From contig NZ_NMUL01000012.1 in NCBI RefSeq assembly GCF_002234595.1, positions 434,001 to 498,000 of the forward strand: a DNA stretch of 64,000 bases. The letters are read 5' to 3'. Origin of the DNA: Amycolatopsis vastitatis (GTDB lineage: Bacteria > Actinomycetota > Actinomycetes > Mycobacteriales > Pseudonocardiaceae). The notes beneath the pieces were generated by a model. The model was not told the origin of the DNA, did no database searches, and was given only the letters and a program-made list of their open reading frames with translations. The position numbers were made by a program, and so were the translations under genes. This document shows, one piece after another, positions 44,663-52,945 of the stretch. Positions within the stretch are counted from its first letter, which is position 1. Each line of letters begins with the position of its first letter.

Positions 44663-45313
44663 TCAGCCCAGGAGTGACGTCGCCAGCCCTTCGAGGTCCA
44701 CGCCCGCGACGCCGTCCAGGACGTGCCACGGCGCCAGCCAGCCCGAGGCGGCCAGCTCGTCGTACACCGCCGCGCACCGCCGCTGGAGGCCGTCGTCGGT
44801 TTCGAAGGCGTCGCGCTCCCGGCCGGCCTCGGCCTCCGCACGGCGTTCGGCGCGCTCGGCCGCGACGGCGGGCGCGACACGCAACAGCAGGTGCGCGTCC
44901 GGGCGGGGCAGGCCGAAGCGGTCGACCTCCAGCTCCCACACCCACTTCACGACTTCGCCCGCCGCGTCCTGCCGCAGGCGCGCGGCCGCGTACGCGGCGT
45001 TCGACGCGACATAGCGGTCGAGCAGGACGACGTCGTGGGCCTCCCGCAGCCCGCGGATCTCGTCCGCGGCGCCGCTGCGGTCGAGGGCGTAGAGCATCGC
45101 CATGCCGTACACGGAGTCGGCGAGGTCGCCGTGCCCGCGGTGCAGCGCTTCGCGGACAAGGTCGGCGTGCACGCTCTTGCCGTAGCGCGGGAACGCCAGC
45201 GAAGCCACGCTCGCGCCCTTCGCGCGCAGTTCCGCCGTCAGCCCGTCGGCCAGCGTGCGCTTGCCCGCGCCGTCGAGCCCTTCGATGACCACCAGTCGAC
45301 CCACGGAGGTCAT
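44663..45313 (-). CDS. tmk: Thymidylate kinase
   Basis: 216 residues, dTMP to dTDP. The P-loop is EGLDGAGKRTLA, with Arg in place of Ser as in mycobacterial Tmk. The DRY-type LLDRYVASNAAY segment and the LID region with RAERRAEAEAG follow. ATG at 45313 without a clear Shine-Dalgarno sequence. Here it is separated from mtrA by the Rieske/IclR pair, whereas in mycobacteria I recall it as adjacent to mtrA. Confidence 0.95.
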   Translation of the reverse strand: MTSVGRLVVIEGLDGAGKRTLADGLTAELRAKGASVASLAFPRYGKSVHADLVREALHRGHGDLADSVYGMAMLYALDRSGAADEIRGLREAHDVVLLDRYVASNAAYAAARLRQDAAGEVVKWVWELEVDRFGLPRPDAHLLLRVAPAVAAERAERRAEAEAGRERDAFETDDGLQRRCAAVYDELAASGWLAPWHVLDGVAGVDLEGLATSLLG

Positions 45314-45373
45314 TATCGGTGGTGGACCGGCGGGCCCGGTGGAAGGGATCGGCACCGGGCCCGCCGGTTCGTC

Positions 45374-46132
45374 TCAGGCGGTGTGCCGCCGCAGGTGGAA
45401 GACGTAACCGGCGCCGCTGACCGCCAGCACGCCGACGAGGATCAGCAGCGGCACCCAGCCCGTGTCGTGGCCGGCCGGCGCCGGGCCGCCGTCGCCGCGG
45501 GGCATCACCTGTGAGGCGGCGTCGTAGCCGCCGGCCTCGCCTTCGCGGGCGTAGCCCGAGCCGGGGAGCTTGTCCGCGTACCGCGTCTCGACGGTTCGCC
45601 GGTAGTCGGCGACGGTGACCGCGGCCCTCTTCTCCGACAGCGGCGTGACGCGGCCGTCGCGCACCGCGTACCAGGCGTCGACCTGGGGTTCGTGCAGCAG
45701 CTGGGCGCCCGCGGGCAGCTGACGCGCGAACGCCGTCTCGACGTCGCCCGAGGCGATGTTGCCGACCTGCCAGGCGCCGTCGGGGCCGCGGACCGACCAC
45801 AGCGTCGCGGTCCGGCCGTCGGAGGCCCGCACGGGGATCGCGAAGTAGGCGAACTCGCCGGGCGCCGCGTCCGGCTTGCCCGCGACGAAGTCCGGCGAGA
45901 GCTCGTAAACCGGGAAGGCGTCCGCCGCGATCTGCACCGAAACGGGCCCCTGGGCGCCCGGCGCCTGCGCGAAGAACCGGACGAGGACGTCCTGGACCCC
46001 GGCGGCCGCGTCGTGCGCGGCCACGGCGTCGGCGCTGCTGATGCCGGCGGCCTGGGCCGCGCCTGACACCGGGGCCGTCATCAGCAGCGCCGCGCCGGTC
46101 AGCACGGCGAGCACCAGCACCCGCCTGCTCAT
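45374..46132 (-). CDS. Secreted, membrane-anchored protein partnered with a protease
   Basis: 252 residues. N-terminal signal peptide (VLVLAVLTGAALLMTAPVSG, cleavage about 28), an extracellular domain of about 180 residues I do not recognise, and a C-terminal helix WVPLLILVGVLAVSGAGYVF followed by HLRRHTA, giving an outside-facing protein with a short basic cytoplasmic tail. ATG at 46132 overlaps the protease stop (ATGA), so the two are made together; it may anchor, inhibit or be a substrate of that protease. Confidence 0.75.
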   Translation of the reverse strand: MSRRVLVLAVLTGAALLMTAPVSGAAQAAGISSADAVAAHDAAAGVQDVLVRFFAQAPGAQGPVSVQIAADAFPVYELSPDFVAGKPDAAPGEFAYFAIPVRASDGRTATLWSVRGPDGAWQVGNIASGDVETAFARQLPAGAQLLHEPQVDAWYAVRDGRVTPLSEKRAAVTVADYRRTVETRYADKLPGSGYAREGEAGGYDAASQVMPRGDGGPAPAGHDTGWVPLLILVGVLAVSGAGYVFHLRRHTA

Positions 46133-46704
46133 CGGGCGATCCCGGTGAGCGTGTGCGTCCAGGTGAAGGCCGGGTTCTGCGCGTAGTACCCGTAGGTCGA
46201 CCAGTTGTAGCGCTTGGCCGGCCCCGGGTCGCTCCAGAAGACCCAGTCGCCGCTGGTGTCGTAGCCGTGGAGGACGTGCACGTGACCGCCGCCCGCGCGC
46301 CAGCCGACGCGGGTCGCCACCGGCCGGTTCGCCGCGGTCTCCGTCCGGATCGCCGCGAAGGAGACGCGCCGGTCCAGGTAGCGGCCCGGCGAGGCGAAGC
46401 CCAGCTGGGCGAAGGCGCGTTGCTCGTCGGCGAGGGTGCCGGTCAGGTTCGCGCAGTCCTGGCCGGTCTCGCCGTGCGCGAGCTGGCAGAACCGCGTCTG
46501 GCTGACGACCGCGCCGTGGTAGGCGGCGATGGTGTTGCCCGCACCGGCCCAGCACCACTGGTTCTTCTGCTGGAGCTGCAGCACGATCCGGTCCTGGTAC
46601 GTCGAAGGCACTCCGGGCGCGGCTACGGCGGTGGCCGGCGCGACCAGGCACAACATCAGGCTCACGGCCAGCACGGCGTGAACCGGGCTCGACTTCACCA
46701 GCAC
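46129..46704 (-). CDS. Secreted papain-like cysteine protease
   Basis: 191 residues. Signal peptide (about 1-29, ending AVAAPG). Catalytic Cys in QKNQWCWAGAGNTIAAYHG (Cys about 51), His in GGHVHVLHGYD (about 141), and Asp in FWSDPGPA (about 157). This order and spacing match the bacterial papain-like/AvrRpt2-like C70 family. Substrate unknown; possibly wall proteins or competing cells. GTG at 46704. First gene of a two-gene operon with the membrane-anchored partner. Confidence 0.85.
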   Translation of the reverse strand: MLVKSSPVHAVLAVSLMLCLVAPATAVAAPGVPSTYQDRIVLQLQQKNQWCWAGAGNTIAAYHGAVVSQTRFCQLAHGETGQDCANLTGTLADEQRAFAQLGFASPGRYLDRRVSFAAIRTETAANRPVATRVGWRAGGGHVHVLHGYDTSGDWVFWSDPGPAKRYNWSTYGYYAQNPAFTWTHTLTGIAR

Positions 46705-46951
46705 GAACGGCCTCCTGCTGAGGAGTGGGCGAACCAGCGGTGGTCACAACGGTGAACAACGCGGTCACCCGGAGCAAGAACGCCATCCGGACGAACGGAC
46801 CGTTCCGGGTCGTTGCCGGAACGCGGAACAGTCGGCCTTACGTGGCCAACCACCCTGAACGGGGGTCGGCACGTCCACCCTACGCTGCTAACGTGAACGT
46901 TCCGCGGTGTTCACGCCCAGCGCACACACTGGTCGGGTGAAGGGACGAGCG

Positions 46952-47950
46952 GTGGTACAAGACGGGAACCTCCCACTGATCATCGATGGCGCCCGCACGA
47001 CCCGGGCATCGGTCGCCGAGCTGCCGAAAGAGCTGACCGAGGCGCTCCGCACCGGCGAGTTCCACCACGCCCTGCGGCTCGCGATCGCCTACCGCGGCCT
47101 CTCGCTGGCCAGGCTCCGCGCCCACCTCGCGCTGCGCGGCGTCCAAATCGGACAGTCGACGCTGAGTTACTGGCAGCGCGGGCTGCGCCAGCCCGAGGTG
47201 CCGAAGGCGCTGCCGGCGGTCCGGGCCCTGGAATCGGTCCTCCAGCTGCCCGCGGACGCCCTGGTCGTGCTGATCGGGCCGCGGCTGGTCCGGCGCGGCC
47301 ACCAGCCGGCGGCGTCGTTCCACGACCTGCGCTCCGGTGACATGGGGTCGATCGTGGAGGACCTGCTGGCCGAGCTCGGCGCGTACCCGTCGTCGAACCA
47401 CTACAACGCCGACCTCGAGCTGCTGTCGGTGCACGACACGATCACGTTCGACGCCGAACACCGCCAGGTCAGCCTGCGCACGCGGCTGGTGACGCGCGCC
47501 CGGCGGCACGGACCCGACCGGTACCTGACGGTGTACAACGGCGACCCGGGCTGCCGCATCGACGACGTCGAGCTGATCACGGACGAGGGCTGCCGCATCG
47601 GCCGGATGCGCCGCAACCCCGACGCCGACACGATGGCGACCGAGCTGCTGTTCGACCGAAAGCTCGCCGAGGGCGACATCCACGTGTTCTGCTACGAGGT
47701 CCGCGACGATTCGGGGTCGGCGTCGCCGGGCTACTACCGGATGCTGCGGGACCGTTGCGCGAGCTACCTGGTCCAGCTGCGGTTCGACCGCAACGCGCTG
47801 CCGGCGCGGTGCACGCGTCAGGTCCGCGCCCGCGACGACGCCCTGCCGGTGGTCGCGGAGGAGCTGGCGTGCGACATGGGCGGGGTGAGCAGCGCGTTCT
47901 TCAGCGACGCCGGGCCGGGCCTGGCCGGGGTCGCGGTGGAGTGGAACTGA
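46952..47950 (+). CDS. XRE-like DNA-binding protein with unknown C-terminal domain
   Basis: 332 residues. A helix-turn-helix at about 50-95 (LARLRAHLALRGVQIGQSTLSYWQRG) resembles lambda-repressor folds. The C-terminal ~200 residues (FHDLRSGDMGSIVEDLLAELGAY ... ELLFDRKLAEGDIHVFCYEV) are not recognised. Start: GTG at 46952 with AAGGGA six bases upstream; a GTG at 46937 is the alternative. Divergent from the secreted protease operon across about 250 bases, so it may regulate it. Confidence 0.75.
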   Translation: MVQDGNLPLIIDGARTTRASVAELPKELTEALRTGEFHHALRLAIAYRGLSLARLRAHLALRGVQIGQSTLSYWQRGLRQPEVPKALPAVRALESVLQLPADALVVLIGPRLVRRGHQPAASFHDLRSGDMGSIVEDLLAELGAYPSSNHYNADLELLSVHDTITFDAEHRQVSLRTRLVTRARRHGPDRYLTVYNGDPGCRIDDVELITDEGCRIGRMRRNPDADTMATELLFDRKLAEGDIHVFCYEVRDDSGSASPGYYRMLRDRCASYLVQLRFDRNALPARCTRQVRARDDALPVVAEELACDMGGVSSAFFSDAGPGLAGVAVEWN

Positions 47951-47954
47951 CCAC

Positions 47955-48096
47955 CGTGTCGTCCCTCCAGTCACGCGTGTCGACCCTCCGATCACCCGTG
48001 TCGACTGGCTGATCACGGCCGATCCGGCGACTCTCGATCCGGAACGGTCGACACGCGTGATTCAGAGGTCGACACACGTGATTGAAGGGTCGACAC
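47955..48096. repeat. Inverted array of 21-nt repeats (second locus)
   Basis: Left units 47955-47975, 47976-47996 and 47997-48017 and right, inverted units 48055-48075 and 48076-48096 (plus a partial one before 48055) surround a ~37-base centre. The units match those of 19552-19693. The array lies between the convergent XRE-like and yjdF genes. Confidence 0.85.
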
Positions 48097-48102
48097 GGCT
48101 GC

Positions 48103-48528
48103 TCAGTGGCCGCGGTGCTTGGCTCGTGACTTTGCTTTGGCCAGCGTCCGGCGACGGGTCGCCTCGGCCGCGGCCCGGCGTTTGCGGGCCGCTTTGTTCT
48201 CGGCCGCTCGCTCGGTGACCGCGTCGCGCAGCGCGCGCTGGGCGGCTGTGCCGATGCCCTCGTCTTCCTGGGCTTTCTTCGCCAGCTTCGCGAGGCGCTT
48301 GGCGTTGAGGCGGGCGGTCGGCCGCCGGTCCGCGGCGACCGGCGGGGCTTTGCGCGCTTCGTCGGCCAGTCGCACGAAGTCGCGGCCGGCGGCGAAAGCG
48401 GCCAGCTCGGCGTTGTTCGGCTCGCTGCCGAAAACGTGGCGCGCGGCCCGGACCAGGCCGTCTTCGTGGATTTCGTAGACGCCGACCCAGAACCGGCCGT
48501 CGTGGTACAGCGTGAACACCCCGCTCAT
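48103..48528 (-). CDS. yjdF: YjdF family protein (DUF2992)
   Basis: 141 residues with the two ends that define YjdF: MSGVFTLYHDGRFWVGVYE at the N-terminus and a long Lys/Arg/Ala-rich helix ending KSRAKHRGH. In Bacillus and relatives yjdF is controlled by a riboswitch for azaaromatic compounds, and YjdF is thought to help tolerate them; its biochemistry is unknown. Here too the leader holds strong, mutually exclusive RNA hairpins covering the ribosome-binding site (48530-48576). SD GGAGG, seven bases before the ATG. Confidence 0.9.
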   Translation of the reverse strand: MSGVFTLYHDGRFWVGVYEIHEDGLVRAARHVFGSEPNNAELAAFAAGRDFVRLADEARKAPPVAADRRPTARLNAKRLAKLAKKAQEDEGIGTAAQRALRDAVTERAAENKAARKRRAAAEATRRRTLAKAKSRAKHRGH

Positions 48529-48529
48529 C

Positions 48530-48625
48530 GGGAAACCTCCAGGCGTGACGGATCAGCCTGGCGTCACCGGTTTCCCTTGACGGGACAACGGGCCCTGAGC
48601 GAGCCGCCCGGACTACCTACCGGGC
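48530..48625 (-). promoter_or_regulatory. Riboswitch-like bistable leader of yjdF
   Basis: Reading the minus strand: an outer 8-bp stem GGGAAACC (48576-48569) with GGTTTCCC (48537-48530) encloses two overlapping 6-bp hairpins, A = GTGACG (48567-48562)/CGTCAC (48550-48545) and B = CCAGGC (48561-48556)/GCCTGG (48544-48539). A and B interleave with no linker bases, so they can hardly coexist. The Shine-Dalgarno GGAGG is built from the last two bases of B, one A, and the first two of the outer stem. A further hairpin GCCCGG/CCGGGC lies at 48625-48606. Whether it belongs to the known azaaromatic (yjdF) class is untested. Confidence 0.6.
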
Positions 48626-48658
48626 CGTGAGGTTCGTGAAGCCAAGAACGGGGTGAGT

Positions 48659-49000
48659 TTACGCGGGGAGGCCGCCGATGCCGATCTCGTTTCCCTCGGG
48701 GTCGCGGTAGAGCATCTTCCGCACGCCGTTGTCGTAGATCTCCTGGTCCGCGGGCTCGATGCCCCGCTCGGAAATCGCCGCGACGCGCTCGTCCAGGTCG
48801 CGGACGAACAGGACGTGCATGGCGTGGCCGGTGGCCCGCTCCGGCCGGTGCTCGACGAACACCGCGCCGTGTTCGGTGACCTCCCACAACGCCTCGGTCT
48901 CGCCGACGACGAACGTCGGCGGCGACCCGAAGAGCTTCTCGTACCAGGCCAGCGCCCGGTCGTAGTCGAGCACGGCGATGCCCGCCATCAGATCGACCAT
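48659..49000 (-). CDS. VOC (glyoxalase-like) family protein
   Basis: 113 residues with the beta-alpha-beta-beta-beta fold of vicinal-oxygen-chelate proteins: DYDRALAWYEKLFG at the start and LYRDPEGNEIGIGG at the end carry the typical metal-ligand positions. Could be a drug-binding or isomerase-type protein. ATG at 49000, with GAGGAG five bases upstream. It lies in front of yjdF on the same strand; both could be small-molecule-response genes. Confidence 0.85.
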   Translation of the reverse strand: MVDLMAGIAVLDYDRALAWYEKLFGSPPTFVVGETEALWEVTEHGAVFVEHRPERATGHAMHVLFVRDLDERVAAISERGIEPADQEIYDNGVRKMLYRDPEGNEIGIGGLPA

Positions 49001-49064
49001 CACAACTCCTCGAACTCGAAAGGGCCGCCCCGAACAGTTCGGAGCGGCCCTGACCAGCAAGAAC

Positions 49065-50537
49065 TCAGTACCGGTAGTGCTCCGGCTTGAACGGCCCTTC
49101 GACGTCGACGTCGATGTACTCGGCCTGCTCCTTGGTCAGCTTCGTCAGCTCACCGCCGAGCGCCTCCAGGTGAATGCGGGCCACCTTCTCGTCCAGCTTC
49201 TTCGGGAGGCGGAAGACCTCCTTGTCGTACTCCTCGTACTTGGTGAACAGCTCGATCTGCGCGATCACCTGGTTCGAGAAGCTGTTCGACATCACGAACG
49301 ACGGGTGCCCGGTCGCGTTGCCCAGGTTGAGCAGCCGTCCCTCGGACAGCACGAGGATGCTCTTGCCGTCCGGGAAGACCCACTCGTCGACCTGCGGCTT
49401 GATGTTGATCCGGCGGATGCCTGGGTACCGCGCGAGGCCCGCCATGTCGAGCTCGTTGTCGAAGTGGCCGATGTTGCCCAGGATCGCCTGGTGCTTCATC
49501 TTCGCCATGTGCTCCACCAGCACGACGTCCTTGTTGCCGGTGGTGGTGATCACGAGGTCGGCCTCGGGCAGCACGCTCTCGAGCTTGCGGACCGCGTAGC
49601 CGTCCATCGCCGCCTGCAGCGCGCAGATCGGGTCGACCTCCGTGACGATCACGCGCGCGCCCTGGCCGCGCAGCGACTCCGCCGCGCCCTTGCCGACGTC
49701 GCCGTAGCCGCAGACGACCGCGACCTTGCCGCCGATCAGCACGTCGGTGCCGCGGTTGATGCCGTCGATCAGGGAGTGGCGGATGCCGTAGCGGTTGTCG
49801 AACTTCGACTTCGTCACCGCGTCGTTGACGTTGATCGCCGGGAACAGCAGCTCGCCCGCCGCCGCCAGCTGGTAGAGCCGCAGGACGCCGGTCGTGGTCT
49901 CCTCGGTGACGCCGCGGATGCCCTCGCCGATCTTCGTCCACTTGCCGGTGTCGGCCGCCACCGACGTGCGCAGCAGCTCCAGGAACACGCGGAACTCGTC
50001 CGAGGTGTTCTCGTCCGGGGCCGGGACGACGCCCGCCTTCTCGAACTCGGTGCCCTTGTGCACCAGCATCGTGGCGTCACCGCCGTCGTCGAGGATCATG
50101 TTGGGACCCTCTCCGTCCCAGGTGAGCATCCGCTCGGTGCACCACCAGTACTCCTCGAGCGACTCGCCCTTCCAGGCGAAGACCGGGACGCCCTTGGGCT
50201 CCTCGGGCGTGCCGTGCGGGCCGACGACGACCGCCGCGGCCGCGTGGTCCTGCGTCGAGAAGATGTTGCAGGACGCCCAGCGCACCTCGGCACCCAGCGC
50301 GACCAGCGTCTCGATCAGCACCGCGGTCTGCACGGTCATGTGCAGCGAGCCCGAGACGCGCGCCCCGCGCAGCGGGTAGACCTCCGCGTATTCACGGCGC
50401 AGCGCCATCAGTCCCGGCATCTCGTGCTCGGCGAGGCGGATCTCCTTACGGCCGAACTCGGCGGCCTCGAGGTCGGCGACGGCGAATTCGATGCCGTTGC
50501 GGGTCTCGTGCCGCTTGGCAACGCTTTCGGGGGTCAT
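49065..50537 (-). CDS. sahH: Adenosylhomocysteinase
   Basis: 490 residues. Hydrolyses S-adenosylhomocysteine to adenosine and homocysteine, the essential step after all SAM-dependent methylations. Substrate segment SLHMTVQTAVLIETL, NAD-binding GYGDVGKGAAESL, and the C-terminal KPEHYRY that reaches into the neighbouring subunit. Contains the actinobacterial/eukaryotic-type insert GDATMLVHKGTEFEKAG. ATG at 50537 with GGAGG about ten bases upstream. Confidence 0.97.
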   Translation of the reverse strand: MTPESVAKRHETRNGIEFAVADLEAAEFGRKEIRLAEHEMPGLMALRREYAEVYPLRGARVSGSLHMTVQTAVLIETLVALGAEVRWASCNIFSTQDHAAAAVVVGPHGTPEEPKGVPVFAWKGESLEEYWWCTERMLTWDGEGPNMILDDGGDATMLVHKGTEFEKAGVVPAPDENTSDEFRVFLELLRTSVAADTGKWTKIGEGIRGVTEETTTGVLRLYQLAAAGELLFPAINVNDAVTKSKFDNRYGIRHSLIDGINRGTDVLIGGKVAVVCGYGDVGKGAAESLRGQGARVIVTEVDPICALQAAMDGYAVRKLESVLPEADLVITTTGNKDVVLVEHMAKMKHQAILGNIGHFDNELDMAGLARYPGIRRINIKPQVDEWVFPDGKSILVLSEGRLLNLGNATGHPSFVMSNSFSNQVIAQIELFTKYEEYDKEVFRLPKKLDEKVARIHLEALGGELTKLTKEQAEYIDVDVEGPFKPEHYRY

Positions 50538-50623
50538 AGTGGCGATTCCTCCAAGACTCGATGACACCCGAACACTACCGTTGTCCGCTCGACTGTCCCT
50601 AGAAGTGATAGGAGGCCCTTACC

Positions 50624-52900
50624 GTGCCCATGCCCGGCCCCGACACCCGCGTCGTGGAAATCCGCGTCGCCGGTCTCGTGGGCACCAGCGGGGAAACGCT
50701 GCTCGACGCGGTTTCGACCGTCGACGTCGCCGGCGACGGCCTGGGCCGCGTGGTCCGCCCGGCCGACCGGCTGCGGAGGCCGGCGCCCGGACCGGTGCTG
50801 CCGGCGCTGGGCCGATCGCTCCCGCGGACGCTCGAAGGCTACCTCTGGCACGGCATGACGTCCGGCGGCGCCGCGAAGGCCACCTGGGCCCTCCTGTTTC
50901 CGTTCTCCCTGGCCAACGTCGCGTTCTGGATGCTGCCGCCCGTGCCGCCGGACCGCCGTCTCGCGCGCGTCCTCGGCGCCGTCTGCCGCGGACTGCTGCG
51001 CGTCGCCGCCCTGCTGCTGACGATGCTGCTGATGGGCCAACTCGCGGCGATCGCGCTCGACCTGTTCGCCGCGCAGTGCCTCGCGCCGGGGTCGGGCTGC
51101 CTGCCCGTGATCCCCGACGCGGTCCGGTCGGTCCCCGCGCGGATCGCCGTCGGCGTGCTGCCGCTGCTGGCCGTGATCTTCGTGCTGCACAGGATTTCGT
51201 CGGCGACCTGGGCGGTGCACGCCGACGGCGACCTGACCGGCGGGCCGCTGCGGATGCGGGCGGACCCGGAAACGCCGGCGTTGCGCTGCCTGCACACCGT
51301 CGCGGCGCTGGCGTCGGTCGCGTTGCTGCTGCTGGGCGGCCCGTTCCGCGTGCCGGGCGGCACCTTCGACCTGGTCGTGTGGATCGTCACGCTGGCCGTG
51401 GTGCTCGCCACCGTCGTCGCGGCCGCGATCGGCGTCGACACCGGCCGGTTCGCCCGTCCCGGCGTGCTCGCGTTCGCCGGCCTGCTGGTCGTCGTGGCCG
51501 CCGTGCGGCTGGTGCTTTCAAACGGGCCGGGAGCCGGCCCGCTGCCGGGGACGAACGGCGTCGTCGAAGGCCTCGGCGCGGCGCTGGTCGGCGTCACGGT
51601 CCTGTTCGCGCTGTTCCTGGCCCCGGCCGCGCTGCTGGCCCGGCCCGGCTGGAAGCACAAGCCGCGGCGGCTGCGGCCGTGGATGGGCGGCTGGGCGGCC
51701 GCGCCGGTGCTCGCGCTGGCCGGCCTGCTCGGCGGCGGGTTCGGCGCCGGGCTCGCGGAAGCCGTCCGGCGGCTTTCCGGCGCGGGCAGCCTGCGCGTGC
51801 CCGACACGTACCTGCTGGTCACGGTGCTGTGGGGAGCCGGGCTGGCACTGGCCGCGGTGCTCGGCGTGCTGGGCTTCGCGGTCGCCGTCCCGCTGCGGCG
51901 GCTCCGGCGGGGCATCCCCGAGATCGTCGAGCTGATGGAGCTCGACGAGCAGCAGGAGGCCAAGGCCGCGGCGGCCTGGGCACGGTCGGCGTGGGAACGG
52001 CGGCACCTGCACCACCTCGCGCTGGCGGTGGCGTCGGCGATGTCCGCGGGCGGCGCGGCCCTGCTGGTGCTGCGGTTCGGGTTCGGGCTGGTGCCCGGCT
52101 GGTTCGGCCCGCTGTCCGCGATCGGGGTGGTCGCGCTCGGCGCGCTGGCCGCCGGTCTGCTGCGCGTCGTCTACACCGCCGCGCGGACCCCGCAGCGCAG
52201 CCGTCACCTCGGCGCGCTGGCCGACCTGGTCTGCTTCTGGCCGCGGGCCGCGCACCCGACGGTCCCGCCGTGTTACGCGCTGAAAGTCGTCCCGGAACTG
52301 GCCGCGCGGGCGCGCGAGCACCTCGCCGAGCCGGGGACGCGGGTGGTGCTCTCCGGCTACAACCTCGGCAGCCTGCTCACGGTCATGGCCGCCGCGCGGC
52401 TGGCGGCCGAACTGCCGGAGGCGGACCTCGAGCGCGTCGGCGTGCTCACCGCGGGCTCACCCCTGCAGTGGGGCTACCAGCGCGCGTTCCCGGCGTTGCT
52501 GCCGCAGGAGTCGCTGGAACGGCTCTTCGCCGACCTCGACGGCCGGTGGCGCGCCCTGTGCCGCGGGACCGACATCTTCGGCGGCGGCGTGACGACCTGG
52601 CGGCATTCGGTCGCCGACCGGCGGCTGCACGGCGTCGGGTTCCTGCCGGACGGCGGCTGCGGCCCGGTGTCGGCGACCGCCGACGAGAACGGCGTCCTGA
52701 TCCTCGGCGGCGACCACTGGCTGCCGGACCCGCTGCGCGGGCCGACCGGGCGGCACCGCTGGGCGCCGGGGGTGCTCAAGCACCAGGACTACGTGGTCGA
52801 CGCGGAATGGGACCACGCCGTAGCGATGGCCGCCGGCCTCGGCAAGCCGTCCTGCGGCGAGCAGGGTTCGCTGTTCGGGGACTTCCCCCCGAAACGGTGA
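50624..52900 (+). CDS. Polytopic membrane protein with inactive lipase-like domain
   Basis: 758 residues. About eleven hydrophobic helices between roughly 88 and 520, with a charged loop GIPEIVELMELDEQQEAK, then a ~230-residue cytoplasmic or extracellular domain resembling alpha/beta-hydrolase lipases. The nucleophile elbow is SGYNLGSLL: Asn580 stands where Ser is required (GxSxG). Other lipase landmarks remain: LTAGSPLQWGYQRAFP and the His in LKHQDYV. It therefore looks like a pseudo-enzyme. GTG at 50624 with AGGAGG eight bases upstream. The terminator follows immediately. Confidence 0.75.
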   Translation: MPMPGPDTRVVEIRVAGLVGTSGETLLDAVSTVDVAGDGLGRVVRPADRLRRPAPGPVLPALGRSLPRTLEGYLWHGMTSGGAAKATWALLFPFSLANVAFWMLPPVPPDRRLARVLGAVCRGLLRVAALLLTMLLMGQLAAIALDLFAAQCLAPGSGCLPVIPDAVRSVPARIAVGVLPLLAVIFVLHRISSATWAVHADGDLTGGPLRMRADPETPALRCLHTVAALASVALLLLGGPFRVPGGTFDLVVWIVTLAVVLATVVAAAIGVDTGRFARPGVLAFAGLLVVVAAVRLVLSNGPGAGPLPGTNGVVEGLGAALVGVTVLFALFLAPAALLARPGWKHKPRRLRPWMGGWAAAPVLALAGLLGGGFGAGLAEAVRRLSGAGSLRVPDTYLLVTVLWGAGLALAAVLGVLGFAVAVPLRRLRRGIPEIVELMELDEQQEAKAAAAWARSAWERRHLHHLALAVASAMSAGGAALLVLRFGFGLVPGWFGPLSAIGVVALGALAAGLLRVVYTAARTPQRSRHLGALADLVCFWPRAAHPTVPPCYALKVVPELAARAREHLAEPGTRVVLSGYNLGSLLTVMAAARLAAELPEADLERVGVLTAGSPLQWGYQRAFPALLPQESLERLFADLDGRWRALCRGTDIFGGGVTTWRHSVADRRLHGVGFLPDGGCGPVSATADENGVLILGGDHWLPDPLRGPTGRHRWAPGVLKHQDYVVDAEWDHAVAMAAGLGKPSCGEQGSLFGDFPPKR

Positions 52901-52932
52901 AGGCCCCTCGCGCGCGGAGCGAGGGGCCTTCA
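52898..52932. terminator. Bidirectional terminator
   Basis: TGAAGGCCCCTCGC (52898-52911) and GCGAGGGGCCTTCA (52919-52932), perfect 14 bp, loop of 7. The stem starts with the stop codon of the preceding gene. It also serves the convergent LAxTG protein gene. Confidence 0.8.
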
Positions 52933-52945
52933 GCCGGTCACAGCG

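Noticed and set aside
48539..48567. An H-type pseudoknot in the yjdF leader
   Set aside because: The two 6-bp stems interleave but leave no linker bases to cross the grooves, so competing hairpins are more likely than a true pseudoknot.
50538..50623. A SAH or SAM riboswitch in front of sahH
   Set aside because: The gap of 86 bases is shared with a divergent gene and shows no matching conserved structure.
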